DNA of 64,000 nt from Leucogyrophana mollusca (Eukaryota > Basidiomycota > Agaricomycetes > Boletales): the NCBI GenBank assembly GCA_021014945.1, contig MU266404.1:1-64000 (forward strand), written 5' to 3'. The position numbers were made by a program, and so were the translations under genes. Shown piece after piece: positions 1 to 9,793 of the stretch (its first letter is position 1; each line of letters opens with the position of its first letter). The notes under the pieces are model-generated. The model had not been told where the DNA came from and made no database searches. It saw nothing but the letters and a program-made list of their open reading frames with translations.

Positions 1-2279
1 GGCACCGGCTGAGCTCCGGACTAACTCCGGAATTCCTTAGATTTGTCATGTCGCAGAACAAATCCAGGCCATCTGGAGGGATCCCACTCACGCGGCACAG
101 ATGAAATACCGGGACCAGCGCACGAACGAGCTATTCGAGAAGCTCCAAACGAACGGAGGCGTTATTGACGCATACGAAGACTTTTTTGATGGTACTGACT
201 ACCTCGATGCGGTTAGGAGTGGCAAGATAAAAGAAGGTGACACTATACTTATGCTCTCGATTGACGGCGCGCAGTTGTACGAACACAAGCAGTCCGACTG
301 CTGGATATACATATGGGTGATATTCGACCACGATCCAGCACACCGCTACAAGAAAAAGTACGTCTTACCAGGCGGATTCATCCCAGGCCCAAACAAACCG
401 AAAAACCTCGATTCGTTTCTCTTCCCCGGCCTATACCACCTCGCCGCTGTCCAGAAAGAAGGCCTTACCATATGGGACGCAGCAGAAGACCGTGTCTTCA
501 CGTCAACACCCTTCCTTGCGCTCGCGACCGCAGACGGCCCCGGTATGCTATATCTCAATGGCCTCGTCGGTTCTTCCGGTAAAAACGGGTGCCGTTTATA
601 TTGTGGGACACCCGGACGACACAAGCCAGGCGCGGGGGGACACTACTATATGGCACTACTCAAACCTGACGACTACGATCACCCTGGGTCTAATCACGAC
701 GACATCGATGCCTCCAATCTCCTTCCTGGTTCGTCAGGCAACTACACCGACAATCTCCGTCACCTATGCAACTCAACGACTCAAGCCGAATACGAACAAC
801 GTCGCTTGGAGACGGGGATTTCGAAACCAAGTATATTTCTTGGTTTTGAATCCAACAATATACTCGGCGTACCTGGCTGCTTCGGCTCCGACATCATGCA
901 TCTCCCCGCAATCAATATAGCGGACGAGATGATCCCCTTATGGCGCGGTACCTTCAAATGCGACCCCGCCGACAACAAGGATAGTTGGGACTGGGCCGTA
1001 TTGAAAGGCGCCGTCTGGAAAGACCATGGTCGAGCAGTCGCAGACGCGACTCCGTTCCTACCTGGATCATTTGACCGGCCTCCTCGTAACCCCGCCGAGA
1101 AGATCAACAGCGGATACAAGGCATGGGAATTCCTCCTATACCTCTTCGGACTCGGCCCTGCGCTTTTCTACGGTGTTTTCCCCGATAAGTATTGGACTCA
1201 CTTTTGCAAGCTCGTTCGCGGTATTCGGTTAATGCAACAACACAGCATACGATCAGAGGAGCTCGTCGAAGCCCACACGATGCTCACCGACTTTGAGCAG
1301 GAATTCGAGGTCGAATATTACCAGCGCCGCGTCGAACGCATGCATTTCATGCGCCCTTGGATCCATGGACTCAATCATTTGGCCCCAGAAACGATAGGCA
1401 AAGGCCCGCCGATATGTTCCTCACAGTGGACTATGGAGCGAACAATTGGAAACCTCGGACAAGAGATTCGTTCCCACTCCCAGCCGTACGCCAATCTCTC
1501 ACAGCGTGGAGTCCGGCGATGCCAGGTCAATGCGCTCAAGATCATGATCCCCACTCTCGACACACCCGAGAACCTCCTTCCCCGCCGCTCAGTTGATCTC
1601 GGAGGGGGACGCGTGCTACTCAATCGAATGGAACGCACTCCACATCCTATGCGTGCATGTGAGGTCGACGCTACACTCGCCTATCTACAAACACAAGGCA
1701 TTATCATTCCCCCTGCTCAATGTCCTCGCATCACTCGATGGGCACGTCTCCGCCTTCCCAACGGACAAGTGGCTCGGTCTGCGTGGAAGGAGAACGCAAT
1801 GACTCGCATGCCTCGCATGGCGCGCAACGTTAAGGTGTGTTCTCTTATATATCGACCATAGCTTTGAGTCGTCTAACTTGCAATATATCAGATGCAACTT
1901 GACGGGACGCTGACATTTGGCGAGGTATATTTTTATTTTCAGATGACAATCAATAATGTCACTCGGACCCTCGCCCTCGTCTCTGTCTACTCGCCTGCCG
2001 ATGAACGCCTCCTCGAGAGGTCCTTCCAAACGTTCTACACATGCACGCACCGAGGAGACTTCGCGCTCAGGCTCGTTGAAGCAGCCGCTATCGATTCAGT
2101 TGTCGCTATGATCCCCCACACGTTACCTGGGAGTGATCAACTGCGCTTTTTTCTTGTAGAAAAGCCGGGACTCGATGTTGCGCGAATGGGAGGGGCGGCA
2201 GACGAGCACGTTGGGGACGACGAGGACCAGTCAGACGATGATGAGGAGTAATTAGTACTGTGTATTTTCGGCTCTAGTG
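1..2279 (+). mobile_element. Partial CACTA (EnSpm-like) DNA transposon, right-hand part
   Basis: The left edge lies inside a Tnp2-family transposase gene, so only the 3' part of the element is visible. The motif TAGTG, the complement of the CACTA terminus, occurs at 2275-2279, 24 nt after the transposase stop. That is the expected sequence at the right end of such an element, but five bases are weak evidence. The left terminal repeat and the short target duplication lie outside the window, so the boundary is inferred. Confidence 0.45.
41..2251 (+). CDS. Tnp2-family (Transposase_21) transposase, 5' end outside the window
   Basis: This is the transposase of a CACTA-type DNA transposon, expected to act in the nucleus on element ends. 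Exons 41-1834 and 1892-2251 are joined by a 57-nt phase-0 intron. The reading frame before the first Met (101) stays coding-like back to position 41, where ttccttag looks like a splice acceptor. Upstream exons are therefore probably missing and about 717 residues are visible. The Tnp2 core is recognised from the segment with LSIDGAQLYEHKQSDCWIY and the following conserved PGGFIPGPNKP and FLFPGLYHLAA stretches. No frameshift or internal stop is seen, so this copy could be intact. The C-terminus is a short acidic tail. The family call is sure; the 5' structure is not. Confidence 0.85.
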
Positions 2280-2352
2280 TACAAAATACATGCGTATCAA
2301 AACGATAAAGCGCGAGAGGGAGGTTTAAAGGGAGGGGAAGGGAGATACGTCC

Positions 2353-2946
2353 CTACTGTGTCTTAGTGCGTTTCCGGGCCCTCATACTGACCTCCTTCTC
2401 CTCATCCGCCTCCTCAGTCCTAGGGTGGTACTTGTACGACGCGTCGTAGAGGGATTTGGGTACGACTTTGTAAGAATGGATGGGGCGGCTGGAATTGTGC
2501 GTGTCTTCACGTCGGTGCCGAAAGGGGAATAGGATTGCGGGAGTAGCCTTGACACGGGGTGCGAAGACGAGGGGGTTGATGTATGCGCTCGCGTGGTTTT
2601 CCTTCGGAAGATTGACCCTACAAACTAGTGAGTCGAGCGTATAGAATGTTCAGTAAGTCACTTACAAAGGCTTGTCCACGATGCGCGTCTCATCACCATC
2701 ATCTGGAAGAGGTGAGAGAGCTGCGGGATCTTTCACCCGAACAACCAGATTCTGAAACAATTTAGCTGGCAGGTAAACGTTAAATGAGAGAATATCACTT
2801 ACCAAAGGGCCCGGCTGCAAGGGCGTAAACTTGACAGCATATGCTTTGTGTTCAGTTGTGAACTTGCCGACGTCCAAGATGACTACGTTGCCTAGGGTTG
2901 TGGTAGCGGAGGGGAGAACAAAACTTTGAGGTGGGTTCGAGGACAT
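2353..2946 (-). CDS. Hypothetical protein, 164 aa
   Basis: I do not recognise this gene. On the minus strand, exons 2803-2946, 2666-2751 and 2353-2617 join across introns of 51 and 48 nt with canonical GTAAGT donors. The phases (0, then 2) give one open frame of 164 residues. The product starts MSSNPPQSFVLPS, has no signal peptide or membrane span, and ends in a basic tail (RARKRTKTQ) after an acidic stretch, which would fit a nuclear protein. Its start lies 161 bp from the start of the divergent gene at 3108, so the two may share a promoter region. The spliced frame is well supported; the function is unknown. Confidence 0.65.
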
Positions 2947-3107
2947 GATGGAGCGCTGTGGGACGTGGACGCGAGAAACGGAGTTAACGATTTTGAAGCC
3001 ACAAGATAGAGACCGGAGATTGAAATTGATAAGATCGTTGGCGTCTGGCTTTCCTTTCCTCCTCCATCAATCCCATCACAATCCCATCACAAATCCTTCT
3101 TCGAATC

Positions 3108-5248
3108 ATGTCTGACATTAATTATCTCGGTTCAATGGCACCTTCGACTTCGAGTGATTCTGATTTAATGTTTCCAGGCCTCCTCAGTAATTTTCCCACC
3201 GGTAGCACCGGCAACTATCATCAAAACAATTATAGCGTGCATTCACGCGACTCAAGCGTATCTTTGCGTTCATGTCCTCTTTTGCAGCTCACTCAAACAC
3301 TATACAGGAAAATTCATCATTGCGTAGCTCTCTCACGCATAGCAGCAGCGGACTGTCTCTTGGCTCGAGCAACAACGCATACATCCACCTCGAACGACAA
3401 CTCAACAATGCCAAGGCCGAAAACCACCACCTACTCCGTGAAAACGACCTCCTTGTGGCAAAGGTTGAGATATTACAGTAAGGTCTACTCATCTTTACTT
3501 CGTAGCATCATACTCAAATATATGCGCGCTGAGACGTGCTTTTGATACGCTTACCGCATCACTCGCAGCTCACGGCAGCTCTGTGACCCCCGCCTCCCAG
3601 TCCAATTCCTCTACTTTCACATTTACCGCCACTAGCGCCGACCAGGAACTTGATCCGGAACTCCATGTGGCCACCGAGACTCGCAAAGGCGTCAGATATT
3701 GGACCCGCGATGCTTGGAATACTCACAAAGGGCTATCAGGTGCGGTCGCGAAAATCGAATCAGACGACTCAACAACGAGAAAGCGAGGTTCTACAAGGCT
3801 CGCCCTGGGCGAGAACATCGCTTGCCTATACATCGAGGACAAGACCGGCAATCCTGTTAGTGGCTTCCGAGCGAAGGAGATGCGTGCGACGGTCCTCGCA
3901 TTCTTCAAGACGTGCCACACCCGTGGAGTCCTCGCTATGACCTGGTACAAAATGGAACTCGAAGTCCGCACGTGGTACTACCACATTATGCGAAATAAGT
4001 ACCCGGAATTCACGCTGTGTGCTAACAACTGGAAAGCAGACAGCGTTTCGGTTTCCCCTAGACCCATTCGCAAGTCGTCAAAACGGGCCGCTGCATCCAC
4101 GTTATCTGGTCGACGAACAAAGAAGGAGAAGCTTGAGACAGTCGAGATTCCCGATGACGAAGCCACCAGCGCTGTGGTTGCCACTGCCCTCGCTGTGCCG
4201 GACAGCCATAGTGACTCGGACGACGACCTTTACAGCAACGCCCCGGTCCCTGCCCCCGCCCTCGTCGTCTCTGTCTCCAGCCCTTCCCCGGTCCCTGCCC
4301 CCAGCCCCAGCCATAGCGACTCGGAAGACGACCTTTACAGCAACGCCTCGGTCCCTGCCCCCGCCCCTAGCCCTTCCCCGGTCCCTGCCCCCGTGCTCAT
4401 CGTCTCTGCCCCCGCCCTCCAACCAGCATCGTCTACGCTCGACAAGAATTCAGATCAAACACCCCTCGTCGCTGTCAAGAACCCCCTCGTTGCTGTCAAG
4501 AACCCACTCGTCACCATCAAGAACCCACTCATCACCATCAAGAACCCACTCGTCGCTGTCAAGAACCCCCTCGTCGCTGTCAAGAACACCGCCTCCAATG
4601 CCGTCAAGGACCCTTCCTCCGCCATCAAGAACACCGCCTCCGTTGCCGTCAAGGAGCCTTCCTCCAACACCAAGAGCTCTCTCGTCATCAAAATCCCTCT
4701 GTGAGTATCATATTACATCGGGGACATCCACTAATCTGTTCGTCCCTACAGTCGCAGTAGGTCGCTGGTCGATAAGAAGGCTGCCGTGAACCCTACCAAA
4801 GGAAAGCTCCCCGCAAAGGCTGCAGTTAAGCCTACCCTGAGGGCAAGCAAAAAGGCGAGCACGGCGCCAATGCGCGTCACCAAGACTATCAATGGACGGT
4901 AAATTCTATCTTATTTTTGTATTTGCGACAAATATTAACAGTTGTATCTACAGGAACGTGTGCGCGCGACAATGGACGAAGAAACATCCCAAGGGTACCG
5001 CTTCGGAGTTCAAGTTATACTGGGACGCGCTTTCTGTCGAGGACCAAGAGGTACGTGCACTCGGCGTTCGACGTGTCTGATATTACTCAACAATCTTTGC
5101 AGGTTTTCGATGAAAAGGCTGCATCCATGGTATGTGCTCATTAGTACATATCCTACATCTTCGTTTGTTAATGCGCTGTGACTAGCTAGATGACAGGACG
5201 TTAGAGACTGCCGGCGAAGACAGCGGAGAGGATGGGTTGGATGGCTAG
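3108..5248 (+). CDS. Hypothetical low-complexity protein with a heptapeptide repeat, 591 aa
   Basis: Seven exons are proposed: 3108-3257, 3308-3477, 3579-4700, 4752-4898, 4954-5050, 5103-5129 and 5186-5248. All junctions keep phase. The third acceptor (3578) was chosen because the nearer cag at 3568 breaks the frame. Regions in order are a Ser-rich N-terminus, a short leucine-containing coiled-coil-like segment (around 75-105), a central folded-looking domain with RYWTRDAWNTHKG and TWYKMELEVRTWYYHIM, two copies of an SDS(D/E)DDLYSNA-PVPAP block, six NPL(V/I)xxK heptads, a Lys/Ala-rich stretch, and a C-terminal segment (QWTKKHPKGTASEFKLYWDAL) recalling a short HMG-like helix. A nuclear DNA- or chromatin-associated role is possible but only inferred. 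The family is not recognised. Confidence 0.6.
4462..4587 (+). repeat. In-frame 21-nt tandem repeat, six units
   Basis: Six adjacent 21-nt units encode P-L-(V/I)-(A/T)-(V/I)-K-N in the gene at 3108. Units 1, 2, 5 and 6 are nearly identical and units 3-4 form a diverged pair (VTIK/ITIK). This suggests expansion by slippage or unequal exchange. More diverged TAS..VK and PSS.IK units follow to about 4690. Confidence 0.9.
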
Positions 5249-6297
5249 GTTCAAATCACTGTTTCCCCTTCCCCTTTCTTTCTCATCCGATGCATAAGTA
5301 CGTGTAGCAATACCTATAAGTGAATAGAATTCATTCGCTTTGTTTCGATCTGAAATACATACACCATTCGATCAAAACTAAAGGGATCGGAACATGTGAT
5401 TCTTTGCCCTTCGATCTATATCGTAGGGATCTCGAAAAATCCCAGATATTGATTTATATATATTCATTCTTTTTATACTCATTTTTACACACCCATATCG
5501 ATGCATATCCACCCCATTCTTGTCGATTTTCACTGGGAATTAGGAGCGGACGGGGCAACAAGAGACTCGTTTGTTTGCCTGTTTCTTGCTTAAGTTCTGT
5601 CGACACATGTCCATGTATTGAATGCTTGAGAAGATTTCGCACCGAGTCTATATCGATGCCATCGACGCAATAACCAAAGCTCCTGGTGCTAGAGTCAGCG
5701 CCGGCACATTATCGTCGCCCAAAGGTTGTCCACCTGCACTCGTGTCCACCATATTGGTGGCTGTGGTGTACTGAGGTATTGTTTGTCGTTGTGTTATCCC
5801 GAAGCCTTTGCCAAACAACAACACATAACTTGCCGCGTCTACTACCGCATTCCAAAAAAGGGAATAAGCAGACTGGGTGGGAAGGGGTCCCACTGAAATG
5901 CAATATTAATCCGGGACAGTCAGCATCGGCATTAGCTGGCATGTCACTCGGATTCGAAGCCCGCTGGAGTAGGGGTTGGAGGGTCGGAGGAAGGGCTGGA
6001 GGCCCAGAACGGCAGCAATAGAGTAGCTTAGTCAGCAGACCAGTAGGAACAACGCACTCGTCCGTAGCTAGAACATACGATTCAACACCCTATATCACAT
6101 CCTCTTCCTCTCGAGCTCGTCGGCCTACCCCACCGCTCTCTGCGTAAATATCCGGCACCTCCATATTAATTTGCAAACCACCGTAAGAAATTCTAAAGCT
6201 CTGCGGACTGTTTCTTATGTGTGAATGGCTCAAGAAACCTCTGAGCTGCACAGGAATATCGACCAGTAGTCACGGCCAGTGCGCCAATAAGCCCCAC
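5249..6297. other. About 1 kb with no gene I can support
   Basis: It holds the 3' flanks of two convergent genes. On the minus strand an 81-aa open stretch (5648-5893) follows a good splice acceptor (tttcag near 5894) and ends in a hydrophobic tail. I could not connect it to a convincing upstream exon or start. Confidence 0.5.
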
Positions 6298-8163
6298 TTA
6301 TGACGTCTCTACAAACTGCATCAGCTCCGCCCTGTCTCTCGCACTCGGGTCCATCTCCTGCTCGCTGGGCAGTTCCATGTGAGTGTCTACCCACGCAATG
6401 GCCCACGCGCCATTCCCAGCCTTCGTGCCTCCTAGCACACGTCGTTTCTCACCTGATGGTGGTAACTGCTCCCAACGACATCGAGTGGGCTGTGTGTCAG
6501 AGCGATCTGTACAATGGATAAGTTAGCATTGCGATGCATTGAGAGCACGAGCGACGAGCTCGCTCACAGTGAACAATACCCGAATGTGGCTCGTAGACGC
6601 CTAACGGGAGGTCGCCATCCGATGCTCGTGCTCGCTTCGTGGGTCGCGTTTCTGAAGATTCGTCTGCACCAGTACGCTTTCCGGCTTCTCCGTTTCCCTC
6701 CCCCGCATTCTCGACTTCTTTTTCTTTTTCTTTCCCCTTACCCTTGAGACCATCTTCGCCCAGGATACCTCCACACACCTTCATCGCCTCTCTCCTCATG
6801 TTGGCCCACTCCTCATTTGCCTCTCCCGTCCTCTTTGCCGCCACCGCCATCCAGTTCTCCTCGGTCAGTCCCTCCCGATTCAACAACGACTTCCGCACCG
6901 CGTTATGCGGACCATCGCTGTACGGTCCCCAGCCTGGCCCACCGAAGATGGTCGTAGGGCCCCCTGCACGGTAGATTCCTAGTGAGCCGCCGCCGACTTT
7001 AATTTGGTTTTGAGTTAGGGAGGCGAGGTCGGTGGATGTAGCAGGGCCTTGCGGGTCGGGGAGCTCCCCAACTGGATCACCAGGTTTGAGACCACGTTCG
7101 GCAATCTCAAGCGTGACTTTCTCTTCGAAGTAGTCGTCTTCGACCCACCGTCCGTCTGTGGTTGTTGTGAATTCGTGAGGCTCATCGACGACGACCCTGT
7201 CATAGTAAAGACGTACCAATAACCATCTTTGATCCATGCAGCTTAAATGCGCTCCGAGCGGTGATGAGCGTGACGCTACGTGTCCGCAGGTGGGCGCCCA
7301 GTTTTCCTTGCTGGATCAGGTACTCCTTTTCGGGCTGCGTCGCGTTAAGCTTGAATGCCAGGAGGTTTCGCCTGAAATAGTAAAGCGAATCTCGGAAGCC
7401 TGACGTGCGGGCGGCGTCGATAGCGAGCATGTACAGGCGTTCGGGGTGTCGGTTTGGGAGTGCGAATGTTGATGCTTTGAAACGGCGACCTGCAAAATAA
7501 GAAGGTCAGGTCGAGTAAAGAGCCACGAGTCTTGAACGACGTTATACCGCCCAGTAAGTTCCCGTTCGCGTCAATCTTGGTGTTCCCCTTAGGATCTTCG
7601 TCTGTCACAAACTCGTCGTTCTCAATAATGTACACCTTGCCGTGGATCTTCCTGAATGGCTTGCCCCCGCCCAAAACTTCGTCTCCCTCTCCGCCGTCCT
7701 CTCCACCAGCATCCTCCGTTCCCTCGCCGTCCTCGTCTCCGCGCTTCGGGAGCCTGATGGTTAACCCACCTCGACCACGCCCTCGCCCTCTGCCCCTTCC
7801 GCGCGGTCGACCGCGAGCCCGAGGGGTCGATGTAGGCGCAGCGCCTCGTCCGCGTCCGCGTGGGCGCCCTCTCGGTCGTGGGGCTGGTGGACCCGGTGCC
7901 GGTGCTTCTTCCGCGTCAGCCTCTTCTCCCCCACTAGCCTCACCTTCGTCTCCATCCCCAGCTTCATCCACATCTACAGCGTCGTTGTCATTCTCGCTGG
8001 CCAGAGCACCTATGCTCTCGGTGTCTTCCACCTTCGGCTCGTCCTCGTCATCTGAGCCTGCTTCTGGGGCTGAAGCTGGGGTGGCTGCTGCGGGTGTTGT
8101 GGTTCGCGAGCTGGCTCGGGGTAAGCGAGGTTTGAGGATAATCTTAGGGACAGAGCCTTTCAT
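6298..8163 (-). CDS. RSC7: RSC7/Npl6-like subunit of the RSC/SWI-SNF chromatin remodelling complex, 539 aa
   Basis: The protein is a predicted nuclear accessory subunit of the ATP-dependent RSC/SWI-SNF remodeller. Exons (minus strand) are 7548-8163, 7217-7489, 6568-7155, 6453-6506 and 6298-6386. All introns are GT-AG, 58-66 nt, and phase-consistent. The N-terminal ~150 residues are acidic, followed by Arg-Gly-rich AT-hook-like repeats (RGRPRGRGRG). The conserved RSC7/Swp82 domain follows: KVYIIENDEFVTDEDPKG, LYMLAIDAARTSGFRDSLYY, RSVTLITARSAFKLHG and GRWVEDDYFEEKV. The typical C-terminal signature with HYRSDTQPTRCRW is rebuilt exactly by splicing at 6507-6567. The final acceptor (6387) was chosen because it gives an in-frame, helix-like end (ARDRAELMQFVE). 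The family call is firm. Confidence 0.9.
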
Positions 8164-8772
8164 TGCTGGTGGCTGAAAGCGAACACAAAGTTACCAGAGT
8201 AGCTAGCGCGCAGCTTGTTGAACCTACTAATAGTGCAGAGCAGATAATTGGCCGGCCAAAACCCGCAGATGTACGACTCTCTGAGCGCGTGGGTCAATAC
8301 CAGTACAAACGCGATCGTACGCGTACTTGGATATTTAGGCTTAAGGCTGCGTTGGACACCAAGTGAAGACGACTCGGACACGGTTCCATTCAAGCATTCG
8401 GGTTCTGATTGATTAGTACATGAAAACTTTGGTGTGAGGCTGAGCAGCTTTGCAAATCCTGCTCAGTAATGGTGTTCATCTCTCATCCGAGTAATCTTAG
8501 TATCGCGTCAGTCAGTAGTGATGGGACGAAACAGTGATGTGTGTATTTTTTTGGTCAAGAATACATTGTTAATTCGCAACCTAATGGCACCCTCAACATC
8601 TTGTCCAAGTCGAGGGAACGTGCCTCTCCTCGAGCGGAGAGAACGGTACAAGCCTGCAGCAGGCCGGGCGAGAAGCTCATGTCGTGGTCATGCGCACATG
8701 AGCAGCGATTCGTTCACGCCTTTTGGTGCCAGGGCGATCCCGGCTGAAGCAGACTCGGTAGCCTTAGGGCGT
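8164..8772. other. Intergenic region between RSC7 and the eL41 gene
   Basis: It lies between two minus-strand genes. It should hold the RSC7 promoter and the eL41 3' region. I see no further gene or RNA here. Confidence 0.5.
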
Positions 8773-8909
8773 TTACTCTGTGGACGTCATTTAATTATGA
8801 ATCAAATCCATAGTGAATCAGGCAACTAGAACGCACTGGAACGGGCTCTCATCTTTCTGCGCTTGCGTCTGAGTCTGCGGGATCTCTTTTTCTTCCACTT
8901 CTCTCTCAT
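8773..8909 (-). CDS. RPL41: 60S ribosomal protein eL41, 25 aa
   Basis: This very short gene encodes eL41, the tiny, almost wholly basic helix of the cytosolic large ribosomal subunit. Exon 8837-8909 encodes a start followed by Arg/Lys-rich sequence (EKWKKKRSRR, then RRKRRKMRARS). It stops after one base of the last codon at a GTGCGT donor. A 59-nt intron (8778-8836) follows, and the last exon is only 5 nt: AG, completing Lys, and TAA. The product is then exactly 25 residues ending ARSK, as eukaryotic eL41 does. Reading through the donor would give a longer, atypical SSAF end. A ttttag just upstream of the ATG suggests an intron in the 5' leader. The short length makes it invisible to normal ORF cut-offs. 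Confidence 0.9.
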
Positions 8910-9793
8910 CCTAAAAGTATTACACTAAGTCAGTAACAACAAACATCGGTGCGAGTCCGCGTCTGCGCACCTGTTGAATCGATAGAAGTGACTGAGGATA
9001 CACTGCGGCTGCCTGCGGGGTAATGAGGCTTGCTGGTGCTGTATAGTAGATTGGTAATCAGATCTCACGATATCATTGGTCTGTGCCTTTGCATGATCCA
9101 ATGTTCTGTACCTGAGTTGTAAACAAAGTCACAATCACAATCATACCTCAGAATTGTTGTGGTCGTTTCTGCTATCACCCACCCACGTCCACTGCACGGT
9201 TTACTCGACTTGCAGAAGCGTCTGACCGGTCGGTGGCAGAGGGAAAGACCCGGCCAGCACAGTGAATTAATCCTAGGGGCAGGTTGCGATTAAGTTCTTC
9301 GGGCTCGGCATGTTAACATGTGTCCGTTGCCATTAACATCAGCCAAACCGCGAGCGGCGACCCTCGGCGAAACATCTTGCGGCGCAAAGTGACGGTTTCA
9401 TCAAGCGGTCACGGTGAAACCGAGGATGCCTGGGGAGCTTTTGGACATTTCCAGACTGTTTCGTTGGGAGGGCTTTTCTGGTTGTTCAGTGGTGATTTTA
9501 GCCAATTGGTCGGTAAGCAACCGGTATCGAAGGTATCCATTCCGGTTCTACCTGGCGCTATTACCCATTGCTTCTGTGCAAGGTCGCCAGTCGGGGTATC
9601 GCCCCAGGCCTACCCACCTGAGCGGGTGGAGCCATGGTATATTAAGCGTGACCGGAAACGCTGATATCCGTTGTCCAATACTCCATCCACCCTGTCCGAT
9701 CCGTGATGGGCGTCGCGCGCAATGTTCCGCTCGGCGCCGAAGGTGAGATACATAGTACTTGTCAACCGATGGTAGGTCTTGAGTTTCTCACCC
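8910..9793. other. Divergent intergenic region between the eL41 and DUF6535 genes
   Basis: The segment next to eL41 (8910-9200) likely holds its promoter and a 5'-leader intron, since ctttag lies directly before the ATG on the minus strand. The rest shows only short open frames without family resemblance. Confidence 0.5.

Noticed and set aside
4462..4587. Regular 21-nt repeats as a possible CRISPR-like array
   Set aside because: Units are contiguous without spacers and lie in frame in a eukaryotic gene.
4019..4789. 256-aa alternative-frame product over the repeat region
   Set aside because: Its Ser/Pro/Arg repeats result from reading the 21-nt repeat in another frame, and it does not continue through the downstream splice junctions.
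7532..8176. 214-aa plus-strand open frame opposite RSC7 exon 1
   Set aside because: It is a Pro/Ser/Arg-rich mirror of the Gly/Arg-rich RSC7 N-terminus.
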